Source: Clostridia bacterium (lineage in GTDB: Bacteria; Bacillota; Clostridia; Christensenellales; Aristaeellaceae). From it: 16,931 bases of DNA. Location: NCBI GenBank assembly GCA_017469605.1, contig JAFUGB010000057.1:1-16931 (forward strand), read 5' to 3'. Shown piece after piece: positions 6,997-14,047 of the stretch (the first letter of the stretch is position 1; every line of letters begins with the position of its first letter). The notes under the pieces were generated by a model. It had not been told where the DNA came from and made no database searches. It saw nothing but the letters and a program-made list of their open reading frames with translations. The position numbers and the translations under genes are program-made.

Positions 6997-7950
6997 ATGA
7001 GCGAAAAAGCATTAGGTGAGATTATCGTCTACCAGTCCGACGACGGCCTGACCCGCGTGGATGTGCGGTTTGAGGGGGATACCGTATGGCTCTCCCTGGA
7101 TCAGCTTGCGCTGCTTTTTGGCCGCGATAAATCGACCATCTCCCGCCACCTGAAAAATATATTTGCAGAGGGAGAATTGGCCAAGAATTCAGTTGTTGCA
7201 AATTATACAACAACTGCGGCGGACGGGAAAACCTATCAGGTGGATTACTATAACCTGGATGCGATCATCTCCGTGGGCTATCGCGTGAAATCCATCACAG
7301 CCACCCGTTTCCGCCAATGGGCCACGGCCCGTCTGAAGGAATACATGCAGAAGGGCTTTACGCTGGATGACGAGCGGCTGAAGGGTAATGGTGGGGGCAG
7401 CTACTGGAAAGAGCTGCTGGACCGCATCCGGGATATTCGCTCGTCAGAAAAGATGCTGTACCGCCAGGTGTTGGACCTGTACGCCACCAGCGTGGATTAT
7501 GATCCCCACAGCGAGGATTCCGTCCGCTTCTTCCAGATCGTGCACAACAAGCTGCATTTTGCCGCCCACGGTCACACGGCAGCGGAGGTGATTTATCAGC
7601 GCGCTGACGCGGAGCAGCCCTTCATGGGCCTGCGCACGTTTTCCGGCGATCTGCCCGTGCTGCGGGATGTGGCCGTCGCCAACAATTATCTGGACGAGCA
7701 GGATCTGCGGGTGCTGAACAACCTGGTCTCCGGTTACTTCGACCTGGCCGAAATCGCGGCTATCGAGCATCGCCCCATATACATGCGGGATTATATCGCA
7801 CAGCTGGACGCCGTGCTGACCACTGGCGGACGTCCGCGTTTGCAGGATGCCGGGAGCGTGAGCCATCAGCAGGCGCTGGATAAAGCGCAGGCGGAATATC
7901 GCAAATTCCAGGCGCAAACGCTTTCTCGTGTGGAATTGGCAACAAAATGA
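6997..7950 (+). CDS. rhuM: RhuM family protein
   Basis: The 317-residue product matches the RhuM family, first named from Salmonella pathogenicity island 3 and very often embedded in Type I restriction loci. Visible conserved parts are the N-terminal winged-helix-like segment (VWLSLDQLALLFGRDKSTISRHL, about 30-52), the YYNLDAIISVGYRV block (84-97), and the C-terminal core with NKLHFAAHGHTAAEVIYQRADA (184-205) and GLRTF. The molecular function is unknown; a DNA-linked role is suggested by the helix-turn-helix-like start and by its neighbours. The ribosome binding site is weak (GGTGAA). The length is near the family norm, although the last residues after QAQTLS look atypical. It ends the plus-strand island. 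Confidence 0.9.
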   Translation: MSEKALGEIIVYQSDDGLTRVDVRFEGDTVWLSLDQLALLFGRDKSTISRHLKNIFAEGELAKNSVVANYTTTAADGKTYQVDYYNLDAIISVGYRVKSITATRFRQWATARLKEYMQKGFTLDDERLKGNGGGSYWKELLDRIRDIRSSEKMLYRQVLDLYATSVDYDPHSEDSVRFFQIVHNKLHFAAHGHTAAEVIYQRADAEQPFMGLRTFSGDLPVLRDVAVANNYLDEQDLRVLNNLVSGYFDLAEIAAIEHRPIYMRDYIAQLDAVLTTGGRPRLQDAGSVSHQQALDKAQAEYRKFQAQTLSRVELATK

Positions 7951-8164
7951 TCCAAACCGAAGCCAGAAAAAACATTGCACATTTAAAATTGAAGTGGTAT
8001 GGCTAACATAACAGAGCAGAAAGCCGCAAGAATCTATCATTTTATGGTTTGGATGAAAGATGGCACGGCGGCGTGAAACGGACGCCATCCCTTGTGCCAT
8101 CAAAGCCAAGCGGCACAAGGGAAGGACGGTAAGGAATGCGCCTTTCCTGATCTGCCGTTATTTG
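7951..8164. other. Spacer between rhuM and aldo/keto reductase genes
   Basis: This convergent spacer holds a 9-bp perfect inverted repeat at 8090-8098 and 8112-8120 (CCTTGTGCC/GGCACAAGG, 13-nt loop). The repeat lies beyond both gene ends but lacks a T-run on either side, so it is at best a weak terminator. A 25-codon frame at 7999-8076 is possible but has no good ribosome binding site and is not recognised. The right boundary of the restriction island probably lies in this region. Confidence 0.4.
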
Positions 8165-9313
8165 TCAATATCCAAATACTTCCTTGGCCTGCTTCATGTT
8201 GTCCCGGATTGGCACGCTGAAGGGGCAGCGGCCCTCGCAGGCGCCGCATTGGACGCAGTCCCCGGCATGACGCGAAAGCGCCTTGTAATGCTCCCGGACG
8301 GTTTCCGGGATGCCGCCCTGGGCCTGCGCCAGATGCAGGAATTTGGTGACGGAGGCGATGTCGATAAACTGGGGGCAGGGCTCGCAATGGCTGCAATACA
8401 TGCACTTGCCCACCCAGCTGACTCGGGGAAAGGCGGCCAGGGCGGCGGCGTAATCCCTTTCCTCCGCGCCGGCTTCGCAATAGGCGACGCTTTCTTTGAG
8501 CTGCTCCACGCTGTGGGCCCCCGCCAGCACCACCGATACCGCCGGACGGGACAGGGCATAGGCAATGCACTGGTTCACCGTCAGCTTGACGCCGGCGATT
8601 TGGTTGCTGCCCAGCAGATCGCCGCCGCCAAAGGCCTTCATCACCGTGATCCCAACGCCCCTGCGCTGGCAGATTTCGTACAGCCGCTGCCGGTCCGGGT
8701 CCATGTTGGTCAGCTGATTTTCATAATTGCTGTTGTTCCAAAGCTCCTCCACGTCCTCACCCGCGGGCTGGAGATCATAGCAGGGGTTCACGGAAAACAT
8801 CAGCACCTCAATGCCGCCTTCGACGATCGCCCGCTCCGCTACCAGCGGATTGTGGCTGGACAGGCCGATGTGCCTGATCCGGCCTTGTCGCTTGAGCGCT
8901 CTCGCGTAATCCAGAATGCCGTTGTTCACGATATTTTCCCAGTCGGCCATGGCGTCGCAGTAATGGATCATGCCCACGTCGATGCAGTCCACATCCAGAA
9001 GGGCCATCATTTCCTCAAACCCGGCCTTCACCTCGTCCAGCTTCCGGGTGCGCAGGTATTGGCCGTTCTTCCATATCGAGCAGATATGGGACTGGATGAT
9101 GAACTTCTCCCGCCGCCCCCGCAGCGCTTTGCCGATGGCCCGGCGCAATTGGGGATCGGAAGCGTAGAGATCAAAATAATTGATGCCCAATCCCTCCGCG
9201 GCGTCAAACATTTTTCCGCACATTTGATAGTTTTCTTCGCTCATGCCCTCGCAGCCCATGCCGATGACGCTGGCCTTCAGGCCGGTATTCCCTAAGCGCC
9301 TGTATTCCATCAT
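8165..9313 (-). CDS. Aldo/keto reductase with C-terminal 4Fe-4S domain
   Basis: The 382-residue protein is an NADP-type aldo/keto reductase barrel (about 3-290), beginning MEYRRLGNTGLKASVIGMG and carrying YFDLY (46-50), GMIHYCD (114-120, probable catalytic His117) and IRHIGLSSHN (147-155). The tail (about 300-375) has two cysteine clusters, CMYCSHCEPCP (304-313) and CVQCGACEGRCP (353-364), which should bind Fe-S clusters. It therefore probably couples carbonyl reduction to iron-sulfur electron transfer. The expected AKR tyrosine is at a shifted place (Y50 in DLY), as I recall for this ferredoxin-tailed subfamily. The ATG at 9313 is six bases from AGGAGG; 9310 is an alternative. It is the last gene of the redox cluster. 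Confidence 0.92.
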   Translation of the reverse strand: MMEYRRLGNTGLKASVIGMGCEGMSEENYQMCGKMFDAAEGLGINYFDLYASDPQLRRAIGKALRGRREKFIIQSHICSIWKNGQYLRTRKLDEVKAGFEEMMALLDVDCIDVGMIHYCDAMADWENIVNNGILDYARALKRQGRIRHIGLSSHNPLVAERAIVEGGIEVLMFSVNPCYDLQPAGEDVEELWNNSNYENQLTNMDPDRQRLYEICQRRGVGITVMKAFGGGDLLGSNQIAGVKLTVNQCIAYALSRPAVSVVLAGAHSVEQLKESVAYCEAGAEERDYAAALAAFPRVSWVGKCMYCSHCEPCPQFIDIASVTKFLHLAQAQGGIPETVREHYKALSRHAGDCVQCGACEGRCPFSVPIRDNMKQAKEVFGY

Positions 9314-9330
9314 GATTTGCCTCCTGTGTT

Positions 9331-9618
9331 TTATTCGCCCTGCGTTTTCTTCGCTTCTTCCAATACCTTTTTCATCCTTAAATCGGGAATGATCCACGGG
9401 GCCATGGCCACCACCAACAGCGGGCAGGAGGCATAATGCGCCCCGGGAATGAAGGAAAGCGCCAGCGCCAGCATCTCAACGCAGATCGTCCATTGCTCCT
9501 TTTTGCTTTCGCTGACGGCGGTTTTGAGCGCTTCGCAGTCATTGGAGCGGATGATGGCCTTTTCCAGCAGCAGGTAGCTGCCGGCCCCGGCCAAATTCAT
9601 GATCACATATACCCGCAC
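9331..9618 (-). pseudogene. TMEM175-family (DUF1211) C-terminal remnant
   Basis: The frame encodes up to 95 residues. From about residue 9 it reads like the last third of a TMEM175-family membrane protein: AGAGSYLLLEKAIIRSND, a charged loop, the hydrophobic segment around MLALALSFIPG, and a final membrane segment ending in WIIPDLR. Full members have about 190-210 residues, so roughly the first 110 are gone. TMEM175 proteins are potassium-selective channels; this fragment lacks the pore-forming first helices and should not work as one. Possible starts are GTG 9618, GTG 9606 or ATG 9600, none with a good ribosome binding site. The break coincides with the strong hairpin at 9615-9642. It sits within the redox cluster, 17 nt before the aldo/keto reductase start. 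Family match is by recall, not by search. Confidence 0.65.
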
Positions 9619-9649
9619 CGGCGGGGAAAGACCGCCCGGTGCGGTGATC
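9601..9649. other. Strong stem-loop at cluster break
   Basis: GCACCG (9615-9620) pairs with CGGTGC (9637-9642), the inner GCGG (9621-9624) pairs with CCGC (9632-9635), and the outer GATCAC (9601-9606) pairs with GTGATC (9644-9649). A T7 run lies at 9655-9661 on the plus strand, while the minus strand, where the genes run, has no following T-run. It may be a weak transcript-processing or termination structure, or a scar at the TMEM175 truncation. Confidence 0.5.
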
Positions 9650-9661
9650 GGATCGTTTTTT

Positions 9662-10426
9662 TCATTCAGCTTGTTTTGCCGCTTCGTTCACGCACCGAAG
9701 CGCGTTGAGGCTCCGGGGATAGCCAATGAAGGGAATCCCGGCGGATATGATTTTGATCAGGAACTGCTTGTCGTTGCCGATGCGCATGTTGGCTGCGGCA
9801 TGGCTGGTCAGCTGGGGTTCGCAGCCGCCCTGGGCCGACAGGAAGCAGAAGGTGATCATCTCCCGCTGCCTGTCGTCCAGCCCGGTGCGGGTGTAGTAAT
9901 CGCCAAAGCAGTTGTCGGCCAGCCACAGGTTGATATGGCGGCTTTCCGCCGGGCCGGACTGCCAGAAGGTGCGCATCCCTTCACCGAAAATATCCACCTG
10001 CTTTTGAACGCCCGTTTCCAGCCGGTTTTCGGTGATGTTGGTGCTTTGGCCTTCCAGCGGCAGGGTAACACCCTGGGCTTCCAGTGCTTCATTGACCGCA
10101 TTCAGGAAGGGGAATACCCGGCCGATGCCCAGGTATGCCACCGCCTGATATACGATCTCTTTGAACTCCACTGGCGTTACGTCAAAGTTCATCGCGGCGG
10201 GAACCATGGCCCGGAATGCGTCAATGCCCTGACAGCCGATCAGCGTCGCCAGGATGGCGATCCAGCGGGTGTGGTCGTCCAGTGCCAGTCCGGGCTGGTT
10301 GAGCACCTCGTCAAAGGCGAAGTTGTCAAACCGTTCGATGAATTCCGGATCGGTGACGGCAAATTTGTTCACAGAACCGGGGAACATTTTTGCGTGATAT
10401 TCCTTGGAAAAATCAGAAATAGCCAT
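9662..10426 (-). CDS. Two-domain carboxymuconolactone decarboxylase-like protein
   Basis: The 254-residue protein is a tandem repeat of the CMD/AhpD-like helical fold. The first half is at about 35-115 (DDHTRWIAILATLIGCQG ... FKEIVYQAVAYLGIGRVFPFLNAVNEAL) and the second at about 165-250 (DDRQREMITFCFLSAQGG ... FLIKIISAGIPFIGYPRSLNALRCVNEA). The second half has Cys202 and His209 spaced as in the GxxxxxxH part of gamma-CMD enzymes, but there is no CxxC redox pair, so AhpD-type peroxidase activity is unlikely. The start is the ATG at 10426 with AAGGAGG six bases upstream; an upstream start inside the cupin gene is rejected. It lies 11 nt after the cupin gene. Cupin-CMD pairs are common in Clostridia and Bacteroidetes; the substrate is unknown. 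Confidence 0.9.
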   Translation of the reverse strand: MAISDFSKEYHAKMFPGSVNKFAVTDPEFIERFDNFAFDEVLNQPGLALDDHTRWIAILATLIGCQGIDAFRAMVPAAMNFDVTPVEFKEIVYQAVAYLGIGRVFPFLNAVNEALEAQGVTLPLEGQSTNITENRLETGVQKQVDIFGEGMRTFWQSGPAESRHINLWLADNCFGDYYTRTGLDDRQREMITFCFLSAQGGCEPQLTSHAAANMRIGNDKQFLIKIISAGIPFIGYPRSLNALRCVNEAAKQAE

Positions 10427-10437
10427 GGCCTTCCTCC

Positions 10438-10845
10438 TTATAGCCGATTGTATTCTTCGTCGTTCACCGGCACGCACCATTCAGTGCTGCCGTTCACTCC
10501 CGGCACCTCGATGGCCAGGTGCTGAAACCAGCTATCCTTGGCTGCGCCGTGCCAATGCTTCACGCCTTCAGGGATATTTACCACGTCTCCGGGCTTCAGG
10601 GGGCGGGCTTCTTTGCCCCATTCCTGATACCAGCCTTTGCCGGCCACGCAGATCAGCATTTGTCCGCCGCCCGCCTGGGCATGATGGATGTGCCAGTTGT
10701 TGCGGCAGCCGGGTTCAAAGGTTACATTGAAGGTGGGCACCTGCTGGGTGGTTAGAACCGCCAGGTAGCTCTGCCCGATGAAATATTGAGCGAATGCTTC
10801 ATTCTTTTCACCAATAGGAAATACGGATAATTCTTTCTGTTCCAT
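10438..10845 (-). CDS. Cupin domain protein
   Basis: This 135-residue single-domain cupin has motif 1 from G46 to G71 with the metal ligands H52 and H54 (NNWHIHH). Motif 2 is PGDVVNIPEGVKHWHG (85-100) with H97/H99. The usual glutamate ligand of motif 1 is replaced by Gln62, which could alter metal choice or reactivity. The family binds a metal and acts on small molecules; no substrate can be named. The start at 10845 follows GGAAGGAG. It lies between the SDR and CMD genes and is probably cotranscribed, although the hairpin at 10875-10901 sits just upstream. Confidence 0.92.
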   Translation of the reverse strand: MEQKELSVFPIGEKNEAFAQYFIGQSYLAVLTTQQVPTFNVTFEPGCRNNWHIHHAQAGGGQMLICVAGKGWYQEWGKEARPLKPGDVVNIPEGVKHWHGAAKDSWFQHLAIEVPGVNGSTEWCVPVNDEEYNRL

Positions 10846-10874
10846 GGTTCTTCTCCTTCCTGATGATACGCGAA

Positions 10875-10901
10875 AAGGCTTTCCCTCATCGAAAAAGCCT
10901 T
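10875..10901 (-). terminator. Intra-operon hairpin, possible attenuator
   Basis: An 8-bp perfect stem (AAGGCTTT at 10875-10882, AAAGCCTT at 10894-10901, 11-nt loop) lies 8 nt downstream of the SDR stop, and on the minus strand it is followed by a short T-run. It sits in the largest clean gap of the cluster (64 nt) and could lower expression of the cupin-CMD-AKR part. The weak T-run argues for partial termination only. Confidence 0.5.
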
Positions 10902-10909
10902 GCTTGATT

Positions 10910-11743
10910 TTAAGTGCCCGGCTGCAGAGGGCCGTAGTAGTAACTGCTGGTGGCTCCGCCGTCGATGAGGAAAGTAGAACCGGTGATGAACGCGCCTTTG
11001 TCGCTCATGAGCAGTTCTGCCACGGTCGCCACCTCGTCCGCCGTGCCGGGGCGGCCAGCGGGGCACTTGGCGAACATATTCTTGTAAAAGTCGCCCCGGG
11101 GGCCGTTGAACTCATCGATGGCCAGCGGCGTCACGATGATGCCGGGCGCAATGTCGTTGAGGCGCGCTCCCCGCGCTCCCCACTTGACGCACTCCGCCAT
11201 GACCCGCTTTTCGTTGCAGCGCTTGGCCATCTGGTAGGCGTGCAGGGTGTCCCGGATGTTCTCAGGCTTGAGGATTTCCAGGGAAAGCAGTTCTTCCGTA
11301 GGGGTGGTGGCCAGCAGGCGGTCTTCCTCTGCCGTCAGCTGGGGCATCCGCCAGCCGGACTGGCTGGAGATGGTCACGCCGCAGCCGCCCTCTGCGATCA
11401 CCTTGCCCATTTCCTCCAACAGCACTGCGGTGCCGTAGAGATCGACATTCAGGATGGCTTCAATGGGGGCCTGACTGGGCGACACGCCCGCGCCGTTCAC
11501 CAGGTATTTGATTTCGCCGTATTTCTGGGCCTCGGTGATCATGTTCAGGATACTTTCCCGGCTGCTCAAATCCATCTCCACGGGCACCACATCAAAGCCC
11601 GCTTCATTCATGATCTTGGCGATAGCGTTAGCGTTCTCGACCTTCTTGTCGCCCAGAATGATTTTCTTGCCGAATCCGATCCGGCGGGCAATGGCCATGC
11701 TGATCTGTCCTGCGCCAGTAACGATCATAACTTCCTTCTTCAT
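10910..11743 (-). CDS. Short-chain dehydrogenase/reductase
   Basis: This 277-residue classical SDR has a Rossmann start (VMIVTGAGQISMAIA, 6-19), NGAG at 83-86, a serine candidate at 127/129 (TISSQSG), Y170-x3-K174 as the catalytic pair, RLNDIAPGIIVTPL (194-207), and the FLIDGG end. It should oxidise or reduce an alcohol/carbonyl with NAD(P)H. The insert of about 40 residues between the serine and tyrosine resembles the layout of the bacterial 3-alpha-hydroxysteroid dehydrogenase/carbonyl reductase group, but that is only suggestive. The glycine motif is TGAGQIS rather than TGxxxGIG. The ATG at 11743 is eight bases after AGGAGG; the in-frame TTG two codons earlier is too close. It starts 13 nt after the exported flavodoxin gene. 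Confidence 0.9.
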   Translation of the reverse strand: MKKEVMIVTGAGQISMAIARRIGFGKKIILGDKKVENANAIAKIMNEAGFDVVPVEMDLSSRESILNMITEAQKYGEIKYLVNGAGVSPSQAPIEAILNVDLYGTAVLLEEMGKVIAEGGCGVTISSQSGWRMPQLTAEEDRLLATTPTEELLSLEILKPENIRDTLHAYQMAKRCNEKRVMAECVKWGARGARLNDIAPGIIVTPLAIDEFNGPRGDFYKNMFAKCPAGRPGTADEVATVAELLMSDKGAFITGSTFLIDGGATSSYYYGPLQPGT

Positions 11744-11756
11744 ATCCAAGTCCTCC

Positions 11757-12359
11757 TTATTTGTTCAGGTTCAGGCCATTCAGCCAGTTGCTCACGTTTT
11801 TTGCTGTCTCCTCGGCGTCATTCTGGGCTTTGCTGCCCCGGATTGCTAAGCCTTTCAGCACTGTCGCCGCGGGCAGATAATCTGAGATGTCCCGCTGGCT
11901 GTGGGCCTGGCCGCTGCCCTCGTGGGTGTTGAAGGGGATCACGGTTTTTCCGGTGAAGTCATAGCTGTCCATGAAGGTGTACACGATGTTGGGAATCTCG
12001 CCCCACCAGATGGGGAAGCCGATGAACACGGTGTCGTACTGATCCCAGTTTTCGATTTCGCCTTCGTATTCCGGGCGGGCGTTGGTGCGCTGTTCCTCGG
12101 TGGCCTGATCCAGCACTTCGTCATACACATTGGAATAGGGCACTACGGGCACCAGTTCAAAAATATCGGCGTTCATCTGCTCCGCGATGATCTTGCCCAT
12201 CTTGGCGGTGTTGCCCTCCTCGATCACGCCTACGTTATAGTTTTCACCCGCGTGGGAAAAGTACACAACCAGCACGTGAGCGTGCGCTTCTTCCGCGAAC
12301 ACAGGCAGCGCGGTGCAGAGCAGCATGGCAGTTAGCAGCAAAGAAATCAGCTTTTTCAT
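11757..12359 (-). CDS. Exported flavodoxin
   Basis: The 200-residue protein starts with a clear signal peptide: KK at 2-3, hydrophobic LISLLLTAMLLCTALP, and a probable cut after VFA at 20-22. The mature part is a flavodoxin fold with the FMN-binding start (VVYFSHAGENYN ... GNTAKMGKIIAE, 31-60), GFPIWWGEIPNIVYTF (114-129) around the flavin, and FNTHEGSG (143-150). C15 lies in the signal region but the preceding residues do not form a good lipobox. Flavodoxins normally work in the cytosol, so export is unusual; this one may be secreted or attached outside. It is a clear relative of the cytosolic flavodoxin at 14040-14552 and starts after AGGAGG. An electron-carrier role outside the membrane is inferred. 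Confidence 0.9.
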   Translation of the reverse strand: MKKLISLLLTAMLLCTALPVFAEEAHAHVLVVYFSHAGENYNVGVIEEGNTAKMGKIIAEQMNADIFELVPVVPYSNVYDEVLDQATEEQRTNARPEYEGEIENWDQYDTVFIGFPIWWGEIPNIVYTFMDSYDFTGKTVIPFNTHEGSGQAHSQRDISDYLPAATVLKGLAIRGSKAQNDAEETAKNVSNWLNGLNLNK

Positions 12360-12374
12360 TTTCCTGTCCTCCTG

Positions 12375-13010
12375 TTATCGGATAAAATTCGTGGCGATCC
12401 GTTTTTCTTCCTGGGCGGGTAAGGGAACGCCCGCCTTTTCGCCGGCTTCCTTCAGTTTCAGCAGCCAGGCCATGTTCCGCCCCAGCACCCGCAGGATTTG
12501 CGATCCTTCTGCGTCCTGCTTCACTTCCTCCGGGGTGTTGCCGTGCACCATATTCCAGTATCGGGAGGAAACGATGGGCATCTGCTGATGCAGAAAGTAT
12601 TTGTTCATCTGATCCAGGGCGGAGGTGGTGCCGGCCCGACGGGCGGAAACCACAGCCGCGGCGGGCTTGAAGCGGAAGGGGTGCGGCTCCTGGCCGGACG
12701 CGGAGAAGAACGCCCGATCCATAAAGCTCATCAGGCTTCCGTTCATCCCGGAATAATAGACCGGGGAGCCGAAAATGAAGCCATCATACTCCGCCGCCAG
12801 TTTGGTAAACTCGTTCACCTTGTCGTCAAACACACATTGATGCTTTTTGCCGCACTGGTAGCAGCCGATGCAGCCGGCCATGGGCTTGTTGCCGATCCAG
12901 AAGAAATCCGTTTCGATCCCTTCGCAATTCAGTGCAGACACTGCCTCAGACAGCGCCGTATAGGTGCAGCCCTTGGGATGGGGGCTGCCGTTCACCAGCA
13001 ATACCTTCAT
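12375..13010 (-). CDS. NADPH-dependent FMN reductase family flavoprotein
   Basis: The 211-residue protein has the flavodoxin-like FMN reductase start (VNGSPHPKGCTYTALSEA, 6-23) and the GSPVYYSGMNGSLMSFMDR flavin loop (81-99). Between them lies a cysteine cluster, C47, C50, C53 and C59 (GCIGCYQC ... C), as in the iron-sulfur flavoprotein-like branch. It probably moves electrons from NAD(P)H or an Fe-S centre to FMN and then to quinones, azo or nitro compounds, or a partner flavoprotein. The start at 13010 overlaps the DUF4405 stop by 4 nt (ATGA), so the two are translationally coupled. The ribosome binding site AGGAGG is eight bases upstream. Confidence 0.9.
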   Translation of the reverse strand: MKVLLVNGSPHPKGCTYTALSEAVSALNCEGIETDFFWIGNKPMAGCIGCYQCGKKHQCVFDDKVNEFTKLAAEYDGFIFGSPVYYSGMNGSLMSFMDRAFFSASGQEPHPFRFKPAAAVVSARRAGTTSALDQMNKYFLHQQMPIVSSRYWNMVHGNTPEEVKQDAEGSQILRVLGRNMAWLLKLKEAGEKAGVPLPAQEEKRIATNFIR

Positions 13011-13669
13011 GCCCGGTTCCTCCTTTTTACATTTTGCAGTGCGTATCCCAGCCCGCAGCCAAGTAAAATCAACAGCGCCATGATGGCCGCGTAATCCAGG
13101 AAAAACAGCGCGAGCGGTTCGTCATAATCGAAGAACACGAATTGTTCCTGCAAGGTCATGTACGTTGGCAAATCGCGGTGGATAAAAGCGTACACGCCAT
13201 AGGCGGAAATACCCAGCGCCAGCACAGGGAGGATGATTTTCGCCGCACCGGTTTGCTTCTTCCATTTTCGCAGTAAGCCCGTCATGTGCATCCCGGCGTG
13301 AAAACAGCAGAGTGCAAAGCCCCAGTACGCCCCCAGCAGGTGCAACACCCGGGCGAAGGAGCGCCCGCCCACGTGGGGCAGATCGGGGAACACATGCTTG
13401 GCCATCATAATGCCAGTCACTGCCTGGTTGATGAAGACAAGGATCATCAGGATGTCCAGCACCGTCAGTACAGCGCGGAAGGCGGTACACTGGCCCTGGA
13501 ACAGCCGCTTGTGCCAGTTCCAGTTCAGCGCGTGGTGCAAGATGAACAGCGCCACCATGCATAGCCCCAGGATTTCGTGGGTGGCTTCTCCGATCAGCTC
13601 ATAGGCCATCAGGCAGGGTAGTGCCAGGGTCATGACGATATCCAGGATGCGCTTCAGCTTGTTTTTCAT
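13007..13669 (-). CDS. DUF4405-type polytopic membrane protein
   Basis: The 220-residue protein has about six membrane segments, roughly at 8-24, 32-48, 66-90, 108-124, 144-163 and 186-212. Histidines sit in or next to these segments (H31, H45, H46, H53, H110, H124, H128), in the spacing seen in DUF4405 proteins and in b-type cytochromes, so haem binding is plausible but not shown. A conserved-looking LHHALNWNWHKRLF segment follows the second helix. It lies between soluble flavoprotein genes: the stop of the NTF2-like gene is 9 nt upstream, and its own stop overlaps the FMN reductase-like start. A role as the membrane link between inner and outer flavoproteins is inferred. Confidence 0.85.
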   Translation of the reverse strand: MKNKLKRILDIVMTLALPCLMAYELIGEATHEILGLCMVALFILHHALNWNWHKRLFQGQCTAFRAVLTVLDILMILVFINQAVTGIMMAKHVFPDLPHVGGRSFARVLHLLGAYWGFALCCFHAGMHMTGLLRKWKKQTGAAKIILPVLALGISAYGVYAFIHRDLPTYMTLQEQFVFFDYDEPLALFFLDYAAIMALLILLGCGLGYALQNVKRRNRA

Positions 13670-13678
13670 GGGAATCCC

Positions 13679-14047
13679 TCAATAGGTGCTGGCTTCTGAC
13701 AGGGTGATCAGCCATTGCCCGTTTTTCTTGATGAGCGTCAAATCCTGTTCTAGCCGCCAGGTGTACCAGCCTCCGCCGAACACGGCTGCGTGCACCTGGC
13801 TTTTGCCGATGAGCATGGCTTTGTCGCCATGCAGATTTACATCCATGCTGTCGTGCTCAACGGAAGCATAATTCAGCGTGCCGTTTTCCACCGCTTTCAG
13901 GAAAGCGGCCTTGCTCTGCCGCATCCCGGTCATATGCACCAGCACGAAGGAATTATCCAGCACTTTATCCAGTGCCAGGATATCCTTGGCAATCATGGCC
14001 TGGTACATATCTTTGTATGTCGCCTGGCAAAGTTCCATATCAGACAT
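13679..14047 (-). CDS. NTF2-like (SnoaL/DUF4440-type) protein
   Basis: This 122-residue protein has the cone-shaped NTF2-like fold pattern: an N-terminal helix (MELCQATYKDMYQAMIAKD), LDKVLDNSFVLVHMTG, KAAFLKAVENGTLNY, and C-terminal strands with SQVHAAVFGGGWYTWRLEQDLTLIKKNGQWLI. This superfamily binds small molecules or acts as isomerase or dehydratase; no substrate is evident. The start chosen is ATG 14047, which overlaps the flavodoxin end by 8 nt; ATG 14038 is a possible alternative. The ribosome binding site is weak, so translation is probably coupled to the upstream gene. A much earlier in-frame start at 14125 is an artefact inside the flavodoxin gene. Confidence 0.85.
   Translation of the reverse strand: MSDMELCQATYKDMYQAMIAKDILALDKVLDNSFVLVHMTGMRQSKAAFLKAVENGTLNYASVEHDSMDVNLHGDKAMLIGKSQVHAAVFGGGWYTWRLEQDLTLIKKNGQWLITLSEASTY

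Noticed and set aside
7999..8076. Possible 25-codon gene after rhuM
   Set aside because: The ribosome binding site is weak and there is no recognisable product or homologous neighbour context.
8060..9295. Plus-strand open frame (411 codons) over the aldo/keto reductase
   Set aside because: It is the antisense shadow of a GC-rich gene with clear AKR and Fe-S motifs on the minus strand.
10844..11932. Plus-strand open frame (362 codons) over the SDR gene
   Set aside because: Antisense to a well-supported SDR, with no recognisable domain or ribosome binding site.
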